From: an uncultured Bacteroidales bacterium
GTDB taxonomy: Bacteria; Bacteroidota; Bacteroidia; Bacteroidales; Paludibacteraceae
Reading direction: 5' to 3'
NCBI GenBank assembly: GCA_900321005.1
Contig: ONUF01000023.1
Location: 1-52,469 of the forward strand
DNA: 52,469 bases
Shown here in pieces: positions 16,719 to 24,638 of the stretch. The translations under genes were made by a program, and so were the position numbers. Within the stretch, counting starts at the first letter, position 1. Each line of letters opens with the position of its first letter. The notes beneath the pieces were generated by a model that searched no databases, was not told the DNA's origin, and was given only the letters and a program-made list of their open reading frames with translations.

Positions 16719-19046
16719 ATGAAAAAGTTACTGCTTATCGATGCCTACGCGATGATTTTTCGCGCGTACTACGCTTTTATCCGCGCGCCGCGCATGAACA
16801 GCAAGGGCGAGAACACCTCGGCGATCTTCGGTTTTGCCATCACGCTGGATGACCTGTTAAAAAAAGTCAATCCGACGCATGTCGGCGTCGCCTTTGACCC
16901 GAAAGGCGGTACCTTCCGTCACGAGGCATACGAGCAGTATAAGGCGCAGCGCGAAGAGACGCCGGAGGATATCCGTAAGGCTGTGCCGGTTATCAAACGA
17001 CTGTTGGAGACGATGAATATACCGGCTTTCGAAGTTCCGGGTTTTGAGGCGGACGATGTCATCGGAACACTCGCCAAGCAAGGCGAACAAGCCGGATTTG
17101 AAGTGTTTATGGCTACGCCGGACAAAGATTATGGCCAATTGGTAAGCGAGCATATTTTTATGTACCGTCCGCGCCATACCGGTGGCTTTGAAGTGATGGG
17201 TCCCAAAGAGGTGTGTGAGAAATACGGGCTGCAAGATAAGACGCAGGTGATTGATTTGTTGGGCCTGATGGGTGATGCGAGTGACAATATCCCCGGATGT
17301 AAAGGGGTAGGTGAGAAGACTGCTGTGGCGCTGCTCCAGCAGTTTGGATCGATTGATAACATGCTCGCGCATACCGACGAGATCAAAGGGGCGCTGCGTG
17401 CCAAAGTTGAGAGCCAGGTGGAAGACATAAAGTTCTCCCGTTTCTTGGCGACTATTCGAACGGATGTGCCTATTACCTTAGACGAAGCGCTGCTGGTGAA
17501 GAAAGAACCGAACCTCGAGGCCCTCGCAGAACTGTATCGCGAACTGGAATTCAACACCCTGCTCAAGAAACTGCCCCAGAAGAATCAGAATATTCCGAGT
17601 AATCAGAGTACTCCGGCTTCTCCGAAAAAGTCCAAACCTGCCGACCCGAATCAGTTGGACCTCTTTGGCGATTTCGGCGCCGATCCGAATACTCAGAATA
17701 CTCCGAGCACTCCGCAGTACGACACGATTGAGAATCGTCTATGTCAGTACTTGTTGAACCCCGAGGTGGCTTTCAATCCCGAGATTGAGCCCAATTGGGC
17801 AGCGTTGAAGGCGGATGCGGACTTATGGAACTTGTATAACGACGTCGAGTTGCCCTTAGTGCCGGTGTTGCGCGAGATGGAAGCCGCCGGCGTGCGCTTT
17901 GATGTGAATAAACTGCATGAGGCGGAAGCCACGCTGACAGCAGAACTGCATGAGTTAGAGCAGCGTATTTATGAACTAGCCGGCGAGACTTTTAATATCA
18001 ATAGTCCGAAACAAGTGGGCGAACTGCTCTTCGACAAACTCAAACTCGACCCCAAAGCCAAAAAATCCCGCACGGGCCAGTACTCGACTTCCGAAGAAGT
18101 ACTGGTTGCATTGAAGGAACGTCATGCCATTGTCGGGGTAATCCTAGACTTTAGAGCATTGAGCAAGCTAATCTCTACCTACATATCTGCTCTTCCCAGT
18201 TATATCGCGGCGGACGGAAAAATTCATACGACGTATAATCAAACCGTGACAGCAACGGGACGATTGAGTAGTAGTAATCCGAATTTACAGAACCTGCCGA
18301 TTCGTTCCGAACGCGGCAAACTCATTCGTGAGGCGGTCATTCCCGACGAAGGTTGCCTGTTCCTTAGCGCCGATTACAGTCAGATTGAACTGCGTCTGCT
18401 CGCGCACATGAGCAAAGACGAACACCTGCTGCATGCTTTCCACTCTGGACAAGACATCCATGCGGCGACGGCGGCTCGGATCTTCCGGAAACCCATCGAA
18501 GAGATAAATAAGGATGAGCGCCGTAAAGCCAAGACCGCCAATTTCGGTATTATCTACGGCATCTCGGCCTTCGGATTGGCGCAACAACTCGACTGCCCGC
18601 GCGCCGAGGCACGCCAACTGATAGATGACTATTTCGCCGCTTTCCCGGGCGTGATCCGCTATATCGAGAAGCAGAAAGAGATCGCGCGCGAACGCGGTTT
18701 TGCAGAGACACTGTTCGGTCGCAAGCGGTACCTTCCGGATATATTGTCCAATAACGCCACGGTGCGTTCGTTCGCCGAGCGCAATGCGGTCAATGCCCCG
18801 ATTCAGGGCACCGCAGCCGATATCATCAAGATCGCTATGGTCGCTATCCATCGTCGGCTGAAAGAGGAAAATCTGAAGGCGCAAATGATTATGCAGGTGC
18901 ACGATGAATTGAACTTCAACGTGCCTGAGAATGAGGTGGAGCGCGTGCGGGAGATAGTGGTGTCCGAAATGCAGAACGCGGTGCATTTGTCTATTCCTTT
19001 GATCGCTGACTGCGGTGTCGGCAAGAACTGGCTTGAGGCTCATTAA
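16719..19046 (+). CDS. polA: DNA polymerase I without the 3'-5' exonuclease domain
   Basis: 775 residues, about 150 shorter than usual for Bacteroidetes. Residues 1-290 are the 5' nuclease (LLIDAYAMIFRAYYAF, VPGFEADDVIGTLA, PDKDYGQLV, GDASDNIPGCKGVGEKTA). Residues about 290-345 are a low-complexity linker encoded by 9-nt repeats. Residues about 345-370 keep only a stub (LCQYLLNPEVAFNPEI). From about 370 the polymerase domain is complete: ELPLVPVLREMEAAGV, motif A SADYSQIELRLLAHMS (about 549), motif B RRKAKTANFGIIYG (about 600), motif C QVHDELNFNV (about 725). No DTETTGL-like exonuclease motif is present, so proofreading should be absent. Confidence 0.95.
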   Translation: MKKLLLIDAYAMIFRAYYAFIRAPRMNSKGENTSAIFGFAITLDDLLKKVNPTHVGVAFDPKGGTFRHEAYEQYKAQREETPEDIRKAVPVIKRLLETMNIPAFEVPGFEADDVIGTLAKQGEQAGFEVFMATPDKDYGQLVSEHIFMYRPRHTGGFEVMGPKEVCEKYGLQDKTQVIDLLGLMGDASDNIPGCKGVGEKTAVALLQQFGSIDNMLAHTDEIKGALRAKVESQVEDIKFSRFLATIRTDVPITLDEALLVKKEPNLEALAELYRELEFNTLLKKLPQKNQNIPSNQSTPASPKKSKPADPNQLDLFGDFGADPNTQNTPSTPQYDTIENRLCQYLLNPEVAFNPEIEPNWAALKADADLWNLYNDVELPLVPVLREMEAAGVRFDVNKLHEAEATLTAELHELEQRIYELAGETFNINSPKQVGELLFDKLKLDPKAKKSRTGQYSTSEEVLVALKERHAIVGVILDFRALSKLISTYISALPSYIAADGKIHTTYNQTVTATGRLSSSNPNLQNLPIRSERGKLIREAVIPDEGCLFLSADYSQIELRLLAHMSKDEHLLHAFHSGQDIHAATAARIFRKPIEEINKDERRKAKTANFGIIYGISAFGLAQQLDCPRAEARQLIDDYFAAFPGVIRYIEKQKEIARERGFAETLFGRKRYLPDILSNNATVRSFAERNAVNAPIQGTAADIIKIAMVAIHRRLKEENLKAQMIMQVHDELNFNVPENEVERVREIVVSEMQNAVHLSIPLIADCGVGKNWLEAH
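17583..17625 (+). repeat. Nonamer tandem repeat inside polA, first array
   Basis: Units such as ATTCCGAGT, AATCAGAGT, ACTCCGGCT and TCTCCGAAA follow at 9-nt spacing in frame, encoding the Asn/Ser/Pro-rich linker (NIPSNQSTPASPKKS). Confidence 0.75.
17686..17718 (+). repeat. Nonamer tandem repeat inside polA, second array
   Basis: GAATACTCA, GAATACTCC, GAGCACTCC at 9-nt spacing, in frame (NTQNTPSTPQ). The unit is close to that of the first array and to the reverse complement of the array in trmH. Confidence 0.75.
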
Positions 19047-19806
19047 CATCATATTAGTCATCCGCGTTCTGTGTATCGGAAACTCGTTTTCTTGGGATGC
19101 GGTAGAACAGGAACTGGTGCCTTTATGTGACGCCAGTGGTGTACAAGTGGAGGTGCATAACCTTTACTACGGCGGTTGTTCGTTACAGCAGCACGTCGAG
19201 TTTCTTCTGGCGAAAGATACGGCGGCTTATTCGCACCGCGTATGCACGAATACAGAAGGTCGAGTGGAGAAGGATACCATTAGTCTAAAGCAGGCCTTGC
19301 GGGACGGAAAGTACGACTTTATCTCCTTGCAGCAGGCGAGCCATGACAGTGGTGTTCGCAGCAGCTACGAACCCTGGTTGACGATACTTATCGACACCGT
19401 GCGGGCATACCAACCGGAAGCCAAACTATGCTGGATGCAGACTTGGGCGTACAGCAAGGATGCCAACCACCCCGCTTATCCGCGCTACCAATCGGACCAA
19501 CAAGTGATGTGGGATAGTATTCAGGCTTGTATCAAATCACAAATCACAAATCACAAATTACAAATTATTCCGTGTGGAAGCGCTATTCAGAATGCGCGAC
19601 ACACGAAATTAGGTGATACCTTATGCCGCGACGGCTACCATCTAAACTATGTTTATGGTCGTTATACGGCGGCGTGTGTGTGGTATGAGCTGTTGACAGG
19701 AAAAGATGTTCGGAAGAATCGCTATAAGAACCCGCAGATGACTTCTTGTCAAAAACGACTTACGCAACGCGCTGCTCATCAAGCAAACAAAAAGAGGATG
19801 CCATAA
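19015..19806 (+). CDS. DUF4886 SGNH-hydrolase-like protein
   Basis: 263 residues if read from GTG at 19015, overlapping polA by 32 bp. The true start is uncertain, since no ATG precedes the first motif. VLCIGNSFSWDAVEQEL (about residues 18-34) is the Gly-Asn-Ser block I of SGNH hydrolases in the DUF4886 form. NLYYGGCSLQQHVEFL, then DFISLQQASHDSG and the late CRDGYHLNYVYGRYTAA (Asp-x-x-His catalytic pair) agree. Such proteins are probable carbohydrate or lipid esterases. Residues near 180 (KSQITNHKLQII) come from a heptamer repeat. The last four codons lie in a terminator hairpin. No clear signal peptide. Confidence 0.8.
   Translation: MSARTGLRLINIILVIRVLCIGNSFSWDAVEQELVPLCDASGVQVEVHNLYYGGCSLQQHVEFLLAKDTAAYSHRVCTNTEGRVEKDTISLKQALRDGKYDFISLQQASHDSGVRSSYEPWLTILIDTVRAYQPEAKLCWMQTWAYSKDANHPAYPRYQSDQQVMWDSIQACIKSQITNHKLQIIPCGSAIQNARHTKLGDTLCRDGYHLNYVYGRYTAACVWYELLTGKDVRKNRYKNPQMTSCQKRLTQRAAHQANKKRMP
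19534..19567 (+). repeat. Heptamer repeat AAATCAC inside the DUF4886 gene
   Basis: Four and a half units of AAATCAC/AAATTAC in tandem, translated as KSQITNHKLQI. Confidence 0.85.
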
Positions 19807-19820
19807 TTGACATCCTCTTG
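19786..19820. terminator. Bidirectional terminator between the DUF4886 gene and tRNA-Arg
   Basis: AAGAGGATG (19792-19800) and CATCCTCTT (19811-19819) pair perfectly around a 10-nt loop. On the minus strand a T-run follows, fitting termination after tRNA-Arg. The plus arm lies within the end of the DUF4886 coding sequence. Confidence 0.75.
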
Positions 19821-19894
19821 TGATCCATGCAGGATTCAAACCTGCAACCCCCACATCCGTAGTGTGGTACTCTATTCAGTTGAGCTAATGGACC
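19821..19894 (-). tRNA. tRNA-Arg (anticodon ACG)
   Basis: Minus strand, 74 nt. Acceptor GGTCCAT pairs with ATGGATC; the anticodon arm CCACA-CTACGGA-TGTGG gives anticodon ACG; the T arm is GCAGG-TTTGAAT-CCTGC. CCA is not encoded. It follows tRNA-Asp and probably shares its promoter. Confidence 0.95.
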
Positions 19895-19897
19895 ATT

Positions 19898-19928
19898 GCT
19901 TCAAAAAGAAGAGGGCTTGCGCCCTTGG
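19898..19928 (-). terminator. Short hairpin between tRNA-Asp and tRNA-Arg
   Basis: On the minus strand AGGGC-GCAA-GCCCT is followed by CTTCTTTTT. It may be a weak terminator or a processing signal between the two tRNAs. Confidence 0.5.
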
Positions 19929-20002
19929 CGGTGCGGACGAGACTCGAACTCGCGACCTACGGCGTGACAGGCCGGTATTCTAACCAACTGAACTACCGCA
20001 CC
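19929..20002 (-). tRNA. tRNA-Asp (anticodon GTC)
   Basis: Minus strand, 74 nt. Acceptor GGTGCGG pairs with CCGCACC; the anticodon loop is CTGTCAC; the T arm is GCGAG-TTCGAGT-CTCGT with one G-U pair. The anticodon stem CCGGC/GCCGT has a C-U mismatch at its outermost pair (27-43), where a C-G pair is usual. Confidence 0.95.
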
Positions 20003-20028
20003 AGTAGTCTTCTTTTCAAAAGCGGGTG

Positions 20029-20060
20029 CAAAAGTACTGCTTTTTTTTGACATGAGCAAA
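20029..20060 (-). promoter_or_regulatory. Promoter of the tRNA-Asp/tRNA-Arg pair
   Basis: Minus strand: TTTG (20060-20057), 20-nt spacer ending in TC-A8-GCAG, then TACTTTTG (20036-20029). The spacer and the following CACCCGCTTTTGA are shared with the tRNA-Lys promoter. Confidence 0.85.
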
Positions 20061-20098
20061 TTTTTTGGCAACTTTTTTCAAAAAAAGTGCATTTTCAT

Positions 20099-20130
20099 GA
20101 AAAAAGGCTACCTCTCAGCAGCCTTTTTTC
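20099..20130 (-). terminator. Terminator after trpB2
   Basis: On the minus strand a GGCTGC...GTAGCC hairpin sits between A6 and T6 runs, 5 nt after the trpB2 stop. The symmetry allows termination from both sides. Confidence 0.85.
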
Positions 20131-20134
20131 TTCT

Positions 20135-21457
20135 TTATCCTTTGAATTCGGGATCGGTGAGGTCTCCGTTCAGATAACTATCATAGGCCGTCATGTCGAT
20201 CAATCCGTGTCCGCTGAGGTTGAAGAGAATGACTTTCTCTTCGCCCGTCTCGATACATTTCTTCGCTTCGCGAATCGTTGCCGCGATGGCGTGACAACTC
20301 TCCGGCGCAGGAATAATACTCTCTGTCTGCGCAAAGAGCAAACCGGCTGCGAAGGATTCCGTCTGAGGGATATCTACCGCGCGCATGTAACCGTCTTTGA
20401 GCAGTTGGCTGACGATGGTGCCGGCTCCGTGGTATCGAAGACCACCCGCGTGGATGTTTGCCGGTTTGAACTCGTGGCCGAGCGTGTACATCGGCAGCAG
20501 CGGTGTGTAGCCGGCCTCATCACCGAAGTCGTACTCGAACTTACCCTTTGTCAGTTTCGGACAACTGGAGGGTTCGGCTGCGATATATTCGGTTTTCTTG
20601 CCTTCGAGAATGGTATGGCGCATAAAGGGGAAGGCAAGTCCGCCGAAGTTACTTCCGCCGCCGAAGCACGCGATGATGGTGTCGGGGTACTCACCGGCTT
20701 TCTCCATCTGCTTCTCGGCTTCAAGACCAATGACGGTCTGGTGCAGAGAGACATGGCTCATGACCGAACCAAGGGTATATTTGCAGTTCGGCGTGGTGGT
20801 GGCGAGTTCGACAGCCTCCGAGATGGCGGTGCCGAGTGAACCCGGATGCAGCGGGTCGCGGGTGATGATGTCTTTTCCGGCGCGCGTGGACATCGACGGC
20901 GAACCCTCCACGGTCGCGCCAAAAGTGCGCATGATCGAACTGCGGTAGGGTTTCTGCTGCATGGAGATCTTCACTTGATAGACCGCGCACTCAAGTCCGA
21001 AGGCTTTGGCCGCATAACTGAGCGCAGCACCCCATTGTCCGGCACCCGTCTCGGTAGTGACATTGGTCGTTCCTTCCTGCTTGCAGTAATAACATTGCGG
21101 CAGGGCGGAGTTGATCTTATGCGAGCCGAGTGGATTCACACTCTCGTTCTTGAAATAGATATGTGCGGGTGTGCCTAAGGCTTTCTCCAAGGCGTACGCA
21201 CGAACGAGCGGCGTAGAGCGGTAGTATTTATATCGGTCGAAGACTTCTTCCGGGATATCTATCCAGGCGTGCTCTTGATCCAACTCCTGTTTGGCGCACT
21301 CGGCGGCGAAGATATGCGCGAGGTCATCCGCTGTCAGCGGTTCTTTCGTCGCCGGATTGAGTAACGGCAACGGTTTGTTGATCATGTCCGCTTGGATGTT
21401 ATACCATTGGCGAGGCAGTTCGCTCTCGTCCAATAAAAATCGTTTTTGCTTGCTCAT
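20135..21457 (-). CDS. trpB: Tryptophan synthase beta chain, TrpB2 type
   Basis: 440 residues from the ATG at 21457 (MSKQKRFLLDESELPRQWYN). The longer reading to 21505 would begin in the promoter. PLP-binding Lys is in NPLGSHKINSALPQ; TETGAGQWGAALS and FGGGSNFGGLAFPF bind phosphate and the indole/serine site; LSGHGLIDMTAYDSYL ends the domain. The extra N-terminal segment and length are those of the TrpB2 group, often found without TrpA, as here. It makes tryptophan from indole and serine; alternative roles such as indole salvage are discussed for this group. No trp leader peptide or other trp genes are seen. Confidence 0.93.
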   Translation of the reverse strand: MSKQKRFLLDESELPRQWYNIQADMINKPLPLLNPATKEPLTADDLAHIFAAECAKQELDQEHAWIDIPEEVFDRYKYYRSTPLVRAYALEKALGTPAHIYFKNESVNPLGSHKINSALPQCYYCKQEGTTNVTTETGAGQWGAALSYAAKAFGLECAVYQVKISMQQKPYRSSIMRTFGATVEGSPSMSTRAGKDIITRDPLHPGSLGTAISEAVELATTTPNCKYTLGSVMSHVSLHQTVIGLEAEKQMEKAGEYPDTIIACFGGGSNFGGLAFPFMRHTILEGKKTEYIAAEPSSCPKLTKGKFEYDFGDEAGYTPLLPMYTLGHEFKPANIHAGGLRYHGAGTIVSQLLKDGYMRAVDIPQTESFAAGLLFAQTESIIPAPESCHAIAATIREAKKCIETGEEKVILFNLSGHGLIDMTAYDSYLNGDLTDPEFKG

Positions 21458-21502
21458 AACAGAAAAAATGTAAATTTTGTACCTTTTATACGTAAACGAC
21501 CG

Positions 21503-21533
21503 CAAAGGTACAACAAAAAAATGAAATAAACAA
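21503..21533 (-). promoter_or_regulatory. Promoter of trpB2
   Basis: Minus strand: TTG (21533-21531), 20 nt containing TCATTTTTTTGTTG, then TACCTTTG (21510-21503). The spacer resembles those of the composite elements at 37738 and 52032, but the palindrome is missing. Confidence 0.85.
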
Positions 21534-21580
21534 GAGGGTAATGAGTTTTTTAGAGAAAAAATGTTCCAAATATCGAATTG

Positions 21581-21618
21581 CCCCCGAGATGCCCCCGAGT
21601 TTACCCCGATTTAACCCC
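21581..21618. other. Potential G-quadruplex after the trmH-family gene
   Basis: The minus strand has four G runs of 4, 4, 5 and 5 separated by 7, 7 and 6 nt. The tract begins 4 nt after the stop of the methyltransferase gene and lies upstream of the trpB2 promoter, so it would be in the 3' end of the methyltransferase mRNA. Confidence 0.65.
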
Positions 21619-21621
21619 TGC

Positions 21622-22377
21622 TTAACCCTGCCGGCGAAACTCCGCCAAAACGATCGCGGTAGCGATAGCTACGTTGAGACTCTCCGAGGTCTCTGCGTCT
21701 TTGGGGTAGGAAGGAATACGCAGGGGATGGGTGATGAACGGCCGCACAGCCTGCGAGATACCATTGCCTTCATTACCCATGACGATGATGGCTTTGCTCT
21801 TTAACTCGTTCACTCCTTCACTCCTTAATTCCTCATACATGTCGCGGCCATCCAGAAGGGTCCCGTAGACTGGGATGGTAGTGCTTTTAAGGAAAGTCGG
21901 CAGGTCAAGGTAGTGCACTTGTACGCGGGCCAGCGCACCCATCGTCGCTTGTACCACCTTGGGGTTGTAGCAATCGGCCGTATCCGGCGAACAGAGGATG
22001 GTGCGAACGCCGAACCAGTCGCAGGTGCGAATGATGGTACCTAAGTTTCCCGGGTCTTGGATGCCGTCGAGCACTAATAAAAGATCGGAGTTTTCCGAAT
22101 ACTCGGAATAATCGGAGTGCTCCGACTTCTTAAAGACCCCGATGACGCCCTGCGGCGTGCGGAGACCGGACATTTGCTCCAATTGTGTCTGCGACACGTG
22201 GATAGCTTCGCGTTTATCGGCTTCGCCGTTTATAAACAGGTGCACGAGTTCGAAGCCTTTGCGCAATTCCTCCACGCATTTCTCGCCCTCAGCGACAAAC
22301 AGACCCGTCTCGTCGCGGTATTTCTTCAGCTGCAAACTTTTAACAAGTTTGATCTGCGTTTTGCTGATTCTTTCCAT
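21622..22377 (-). CDS. TrmH/SpoU-family RNA 2'-O-methyltransferase
   Basis: 251 residues from the ATG at 22377; a GTG at 22398 falls on the -7 box and is rejected. An N-terminal substrate-binding domain (about 1-85: ISKTQIKLVKSLQLKKYR, FVAEGEKCVEEL) is followed by the SpoU catalytic domain with knot motifs LLVLDGIQDPGNLGTIIRT, IIVMGNEGNGIS and SESLNVAIATAIVLAEF. It methylates ribose 2'-OH in rRNA or tRNA; the target is not clear. The linker between the domains (SEHSDYSEYSENSD) is encoded by a nonamer repeat. Confidence 0.9.
   Translation of the reverse strand: MERISKTQIKLVKSLQLKKYRDETGLFVAEGEKCVEELRKGFELVHLFINGEADKREAIHVSQTQLEQMSGLRTPQGVIGVFKKSEHSDYSEYSENSDLLLVLDGIQDPGNLGTIIRTCDWFGVRTILCSPDTADCYNPKVVQATMGALARVQVHYLDLPTFLKSTTIPVYGTLLDGRDMYEELRSEGVNELKSKAIIVMGNEGNGISQAVRPFITHPLRIPSYPKDAETSESLNVAIATAIVLAEFRRQG
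22085..22125 (-). repeat. Nonamer tandem repeat inside the trmH-family gene
   Basis: Read on the minus strand: GAGCACTCC, GATTATTCC, GAGTATTCG, GAAAACTCC at 9-nt spacing, in frame. It encodes EHSDYSEYSENS. The unit resembles those in polA. Confidence 0.8.
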
Positions 22378-22397
22378 AGACACACTCAAAAACGCCA

Positions 22398-22445
22398 CAA
22401 AAGTACAAAAATATTTTGATATATCAAAATTTTTGACTAATTTTG
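22398..22445. promoter_or_regulatory. Divergent promoter pair sharing a 16-bp palindrome
   Basis: TTTTGATATATCAAAA at 22414-22429 is a perfect palindrome. Its right arm is the -33 element for the minus promoter (19 nt to TACTTTTG, 22405-22398, for the trmH-family gene). Its left arm is the -33 element for the plus promoter (19 nt to TAATTTTG, 22438-22445, for tamL). The arrangement is symmetric. Confidence 0.85.
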
Positions 22446-22455
22446 CACGCTCATT

Positions 22456-24636
22456 ATGTTAGGCGCAGTGCGTACATATGGTTTTCGATGCTTGAGTATA
22501 GCCCTTCTGGCGGTGCTTTTTGCATCGTGTAACACCACGAAATTTGTGCCGCAAGACAAGTACTTGCTGAACAAAGTTCGGGTGAAATGTGTGGATGACA
22601 AGAATGTCTCCACCGGTGCGTTGGCCAGTTATGTGCGCCAGAAGCAGAACACCGAGATTTTCGGGTTCTGGAAATTGCAGTTACATATTTACAATACCGC
22701 CCCGGTAGATACGACGACCAAATCCCGTGCCCGCGCGGCGCGCAATGCGAAGAAGATGGGTGAAGCGCCGATCATCTATGACGAGGAAATGACGGAAGTG
22801 AGTATGCAACAGATCCGTCAGCAGATGAATAACATGGGTTATTTCCACGCGGAGGTGGACACGCAGTTGCGGTTTAAGAAGCGGAAAGTGGAAGTGACGT
22901 ATCTGGTGACGGCGCATCAGCCGTACTATGTACGGAACTACGAGGTGGATATTCCTGCTTCGGCGGTTCGCGATATCGCGCAAAACGAGCGGCGTAAGGT
23001 GCACCCCGGCGCGCAGTTCTCTACGGCGGTGCTGGACGAGGAGCGCGAGCGTATCACTACGGCGATGCGCAATCAGGGTTATTACTATTTCGAAAAATCG
23101 CTTTTGGAATATACGGCCGACAGTTCGCTGAACACCCACCAGGTGGATGTCCGCTTGCATATCGCGCCGTATGTGTCGCAGTTGGATTCGGCGGAGTTGA
23201 AGCGCTTGAGTACCCGTTATTCGATTCGCGAGGTCAATTTCTCGCAGGACTATCCGTTCTTGCGCAAGAGTGCGCTGCGCCGCGCGAGCCGTATCCGTGC
23301 CGGTGAGCGCTATGCGGAATGGCGTGAGGAGCGCACCTACGCGCGCATGAACGCGCTGCCGCCGGTGAAGTATGTTGATATAGCGTTCACGCCGGCTGGC
23401 GATACCTTGCTGGACTGTAACATCATGGTGTCGCGTAGCAAATTGAACTCCGTGACAGCAGAAGTGGAAGGCACCTACAGCGCCGGCGATTGGGGTGTTG
23501 CGGCGGGACTAAGATACACCAATAAGAATATCTTCCACGGCGCAGAAGTGCTGACGGTCGGTGCGCGCGCTTCGTATGAGTGGCGCACTAACGGCGGGCG
23601 GGCGATCGAGGCGCGTGCCGATGTGGGCTTGCATTTCCCTTCGAACGTGGCGGTGGATGTGGCGTATAACTACCAGCAGCGGCCCGACGAGTACACGCGT
23701 ACGATCGCCAATGCCAGTCTGTCCTATCGGATCCCGCGTCAACCCGGCAGTCGCTGGACGCATGAGTTCAACCTCATCGATCTCAATTATATCTACGTGC
23801 CCTGGATGTCGGACGCATTCCGGCGCCAGTTCATGGATCGCTCGTCGGTGCTGAAGGCCAGCTACGAGGACCATTTCATTGTCGATTGGAGTTATACGGG
23901 TTCGTACTCGACCTTCAATCCGCGCTTCCCGAACCGCTCCTATCTGCAGTTTGTGCTCCGCGCGGAGACGGCCGGTAACTTCCTGTATGCCCTAAGCGAG
24001 TTGTTCCATTTTCCGAGGAACGAAGACGGCGCTTATATGATCGGTACCATCCCCTTTGCGCAGTATGCCAAAGGTGATTTTAACTTCACCTACCACGGCA
24101 TCATCGCGCCGAAGCACCACTTAGTGACGCATATCGGTTTCGGAGCTGCGGTGCCGTACCTGAATGCGAAGGTTATTCCGTTCGAGAAGCGCTATTTCGG
24201 TGGCGGCGCGAGCGGCGTGCGCGGATGGCAGGCACGCACGCTGGGACCGGGCACATTCCGCAACACAGGCAACAGGATGGCATATGACTTGCAGGTGGGC
24301 GATATTCACCTGGAGATGAATCTCGAATACCGCTTTAAGGTGCTGAAGTTCTTGGAGTTGGCGGCTTTCACGGACGCAGGAAACATATGGACGATCTTTA
24401 GTTATGACTCGCAACCGGGCGGCGCCTTCACATCGGATTTCTACAAGCAGATTGCGTGGAGCTACGGAGCCGGACTTCGCTTCGACCTCTCGGTGATGAT
24501 CTTCCGTATAGACTTCGGCGTGAAGCTGTACGACCCGGGCCGCATGGACTTAGGTACGCAGTGGCGTATCGCGCCCAACGGCTTATGCTGGCGGGATGAC
24601 ATGACCTTCCACTTCGCAATCGGCTACCCGTTCTGA
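22456..24636 (+). CDS. tamL: BamA/TamA-family outer-membrane assembly lipoprotein (TamL)
   Basis: 726 residues. A signal peptide ends in a lipobox (AVLFASC, Cys at about residue 24), followed by NTTKFVPQDKYLLNKVRV, which is typical of the Bacteroidetes lipoprotein form of TamA. POTRA-like domains fill about residues 35-300 (MQQIRQQMNNMGYFHAEV, ITTAMRNQGYYYFEKSLL). A 16-strand-type barrel follows, with KRYFGGGASGVRGWQARTLG as the lid-lock-like (VRGF/Y) motif at about 575-595 and the C-terminal strand MTFHFAIGYPF. It probably inserts outer-membrane or surface proteins. The predicted mRNA leader is only a few bases. First gene of a run ending at mnmA. Confidence 0.92.
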   Translation: MLGAVRTYGFRCLSIALLAVLFASCNTTKFVPQDKYLLNKVRVKCVDDKNVSTGALASYVRQKQNTEIFGFWKLQLHIYNTAPVDTTTKSRARAARNAKKMGEAPIIYDEEMTEVSMQQIRQQMNNMGYFHAEVDTQLRFKKRKVEVTYLVTAHQPYYVRNYEVDIPASAVRDIAQNERRKVHPGAQFSTAVLDEERERITTAMRNQGYYYFEKSLLEYTADSSLNTHQVDVRLHIAPYVSQLDSAELKRLSTRYSIREVNFSQDYPFLRKSALRRASRIRAGERYAEWREERTYARMNALPPVKYVDIAFTPAGDTLLDCNIMVSRSKLNSVTAEVEGTYSAGDWGVAAGLRYTNKNIFHGAEVLTVGARASYEWRTNGGRAIEARADVGLHFPSNVAVDVAYNYQQRPDEYTRTIANASLSYRIPRQPGSRWTHEFNLIDLNYIYVPWMSDAFRRQFMDRSSVLKASYEDHFIVDWSYTGSYSTFNPRFPNRSYLQFVLRAETAGNFLYALSELFHFPRNEDGAYMIGTIPFAQYAKGDFNFTYHGIIAPKHHLVTHIGFGAAVPYLNAKVIPFEKRYFGGGASGVRGWQARTLGPGTFRNTGNRMAYDLQVGDIHLEMNLEYRFKVLKFLELAAFTDAGNIWTIFSYDSQPGGAFTSDFYKQIAWSYGAGLRFDLSVMIFRIDFGVKLYDPGRMDLGTQWRIAPNGLCWRDDMTFHFAIGYPF

Positions 24637-24638
24637 TT

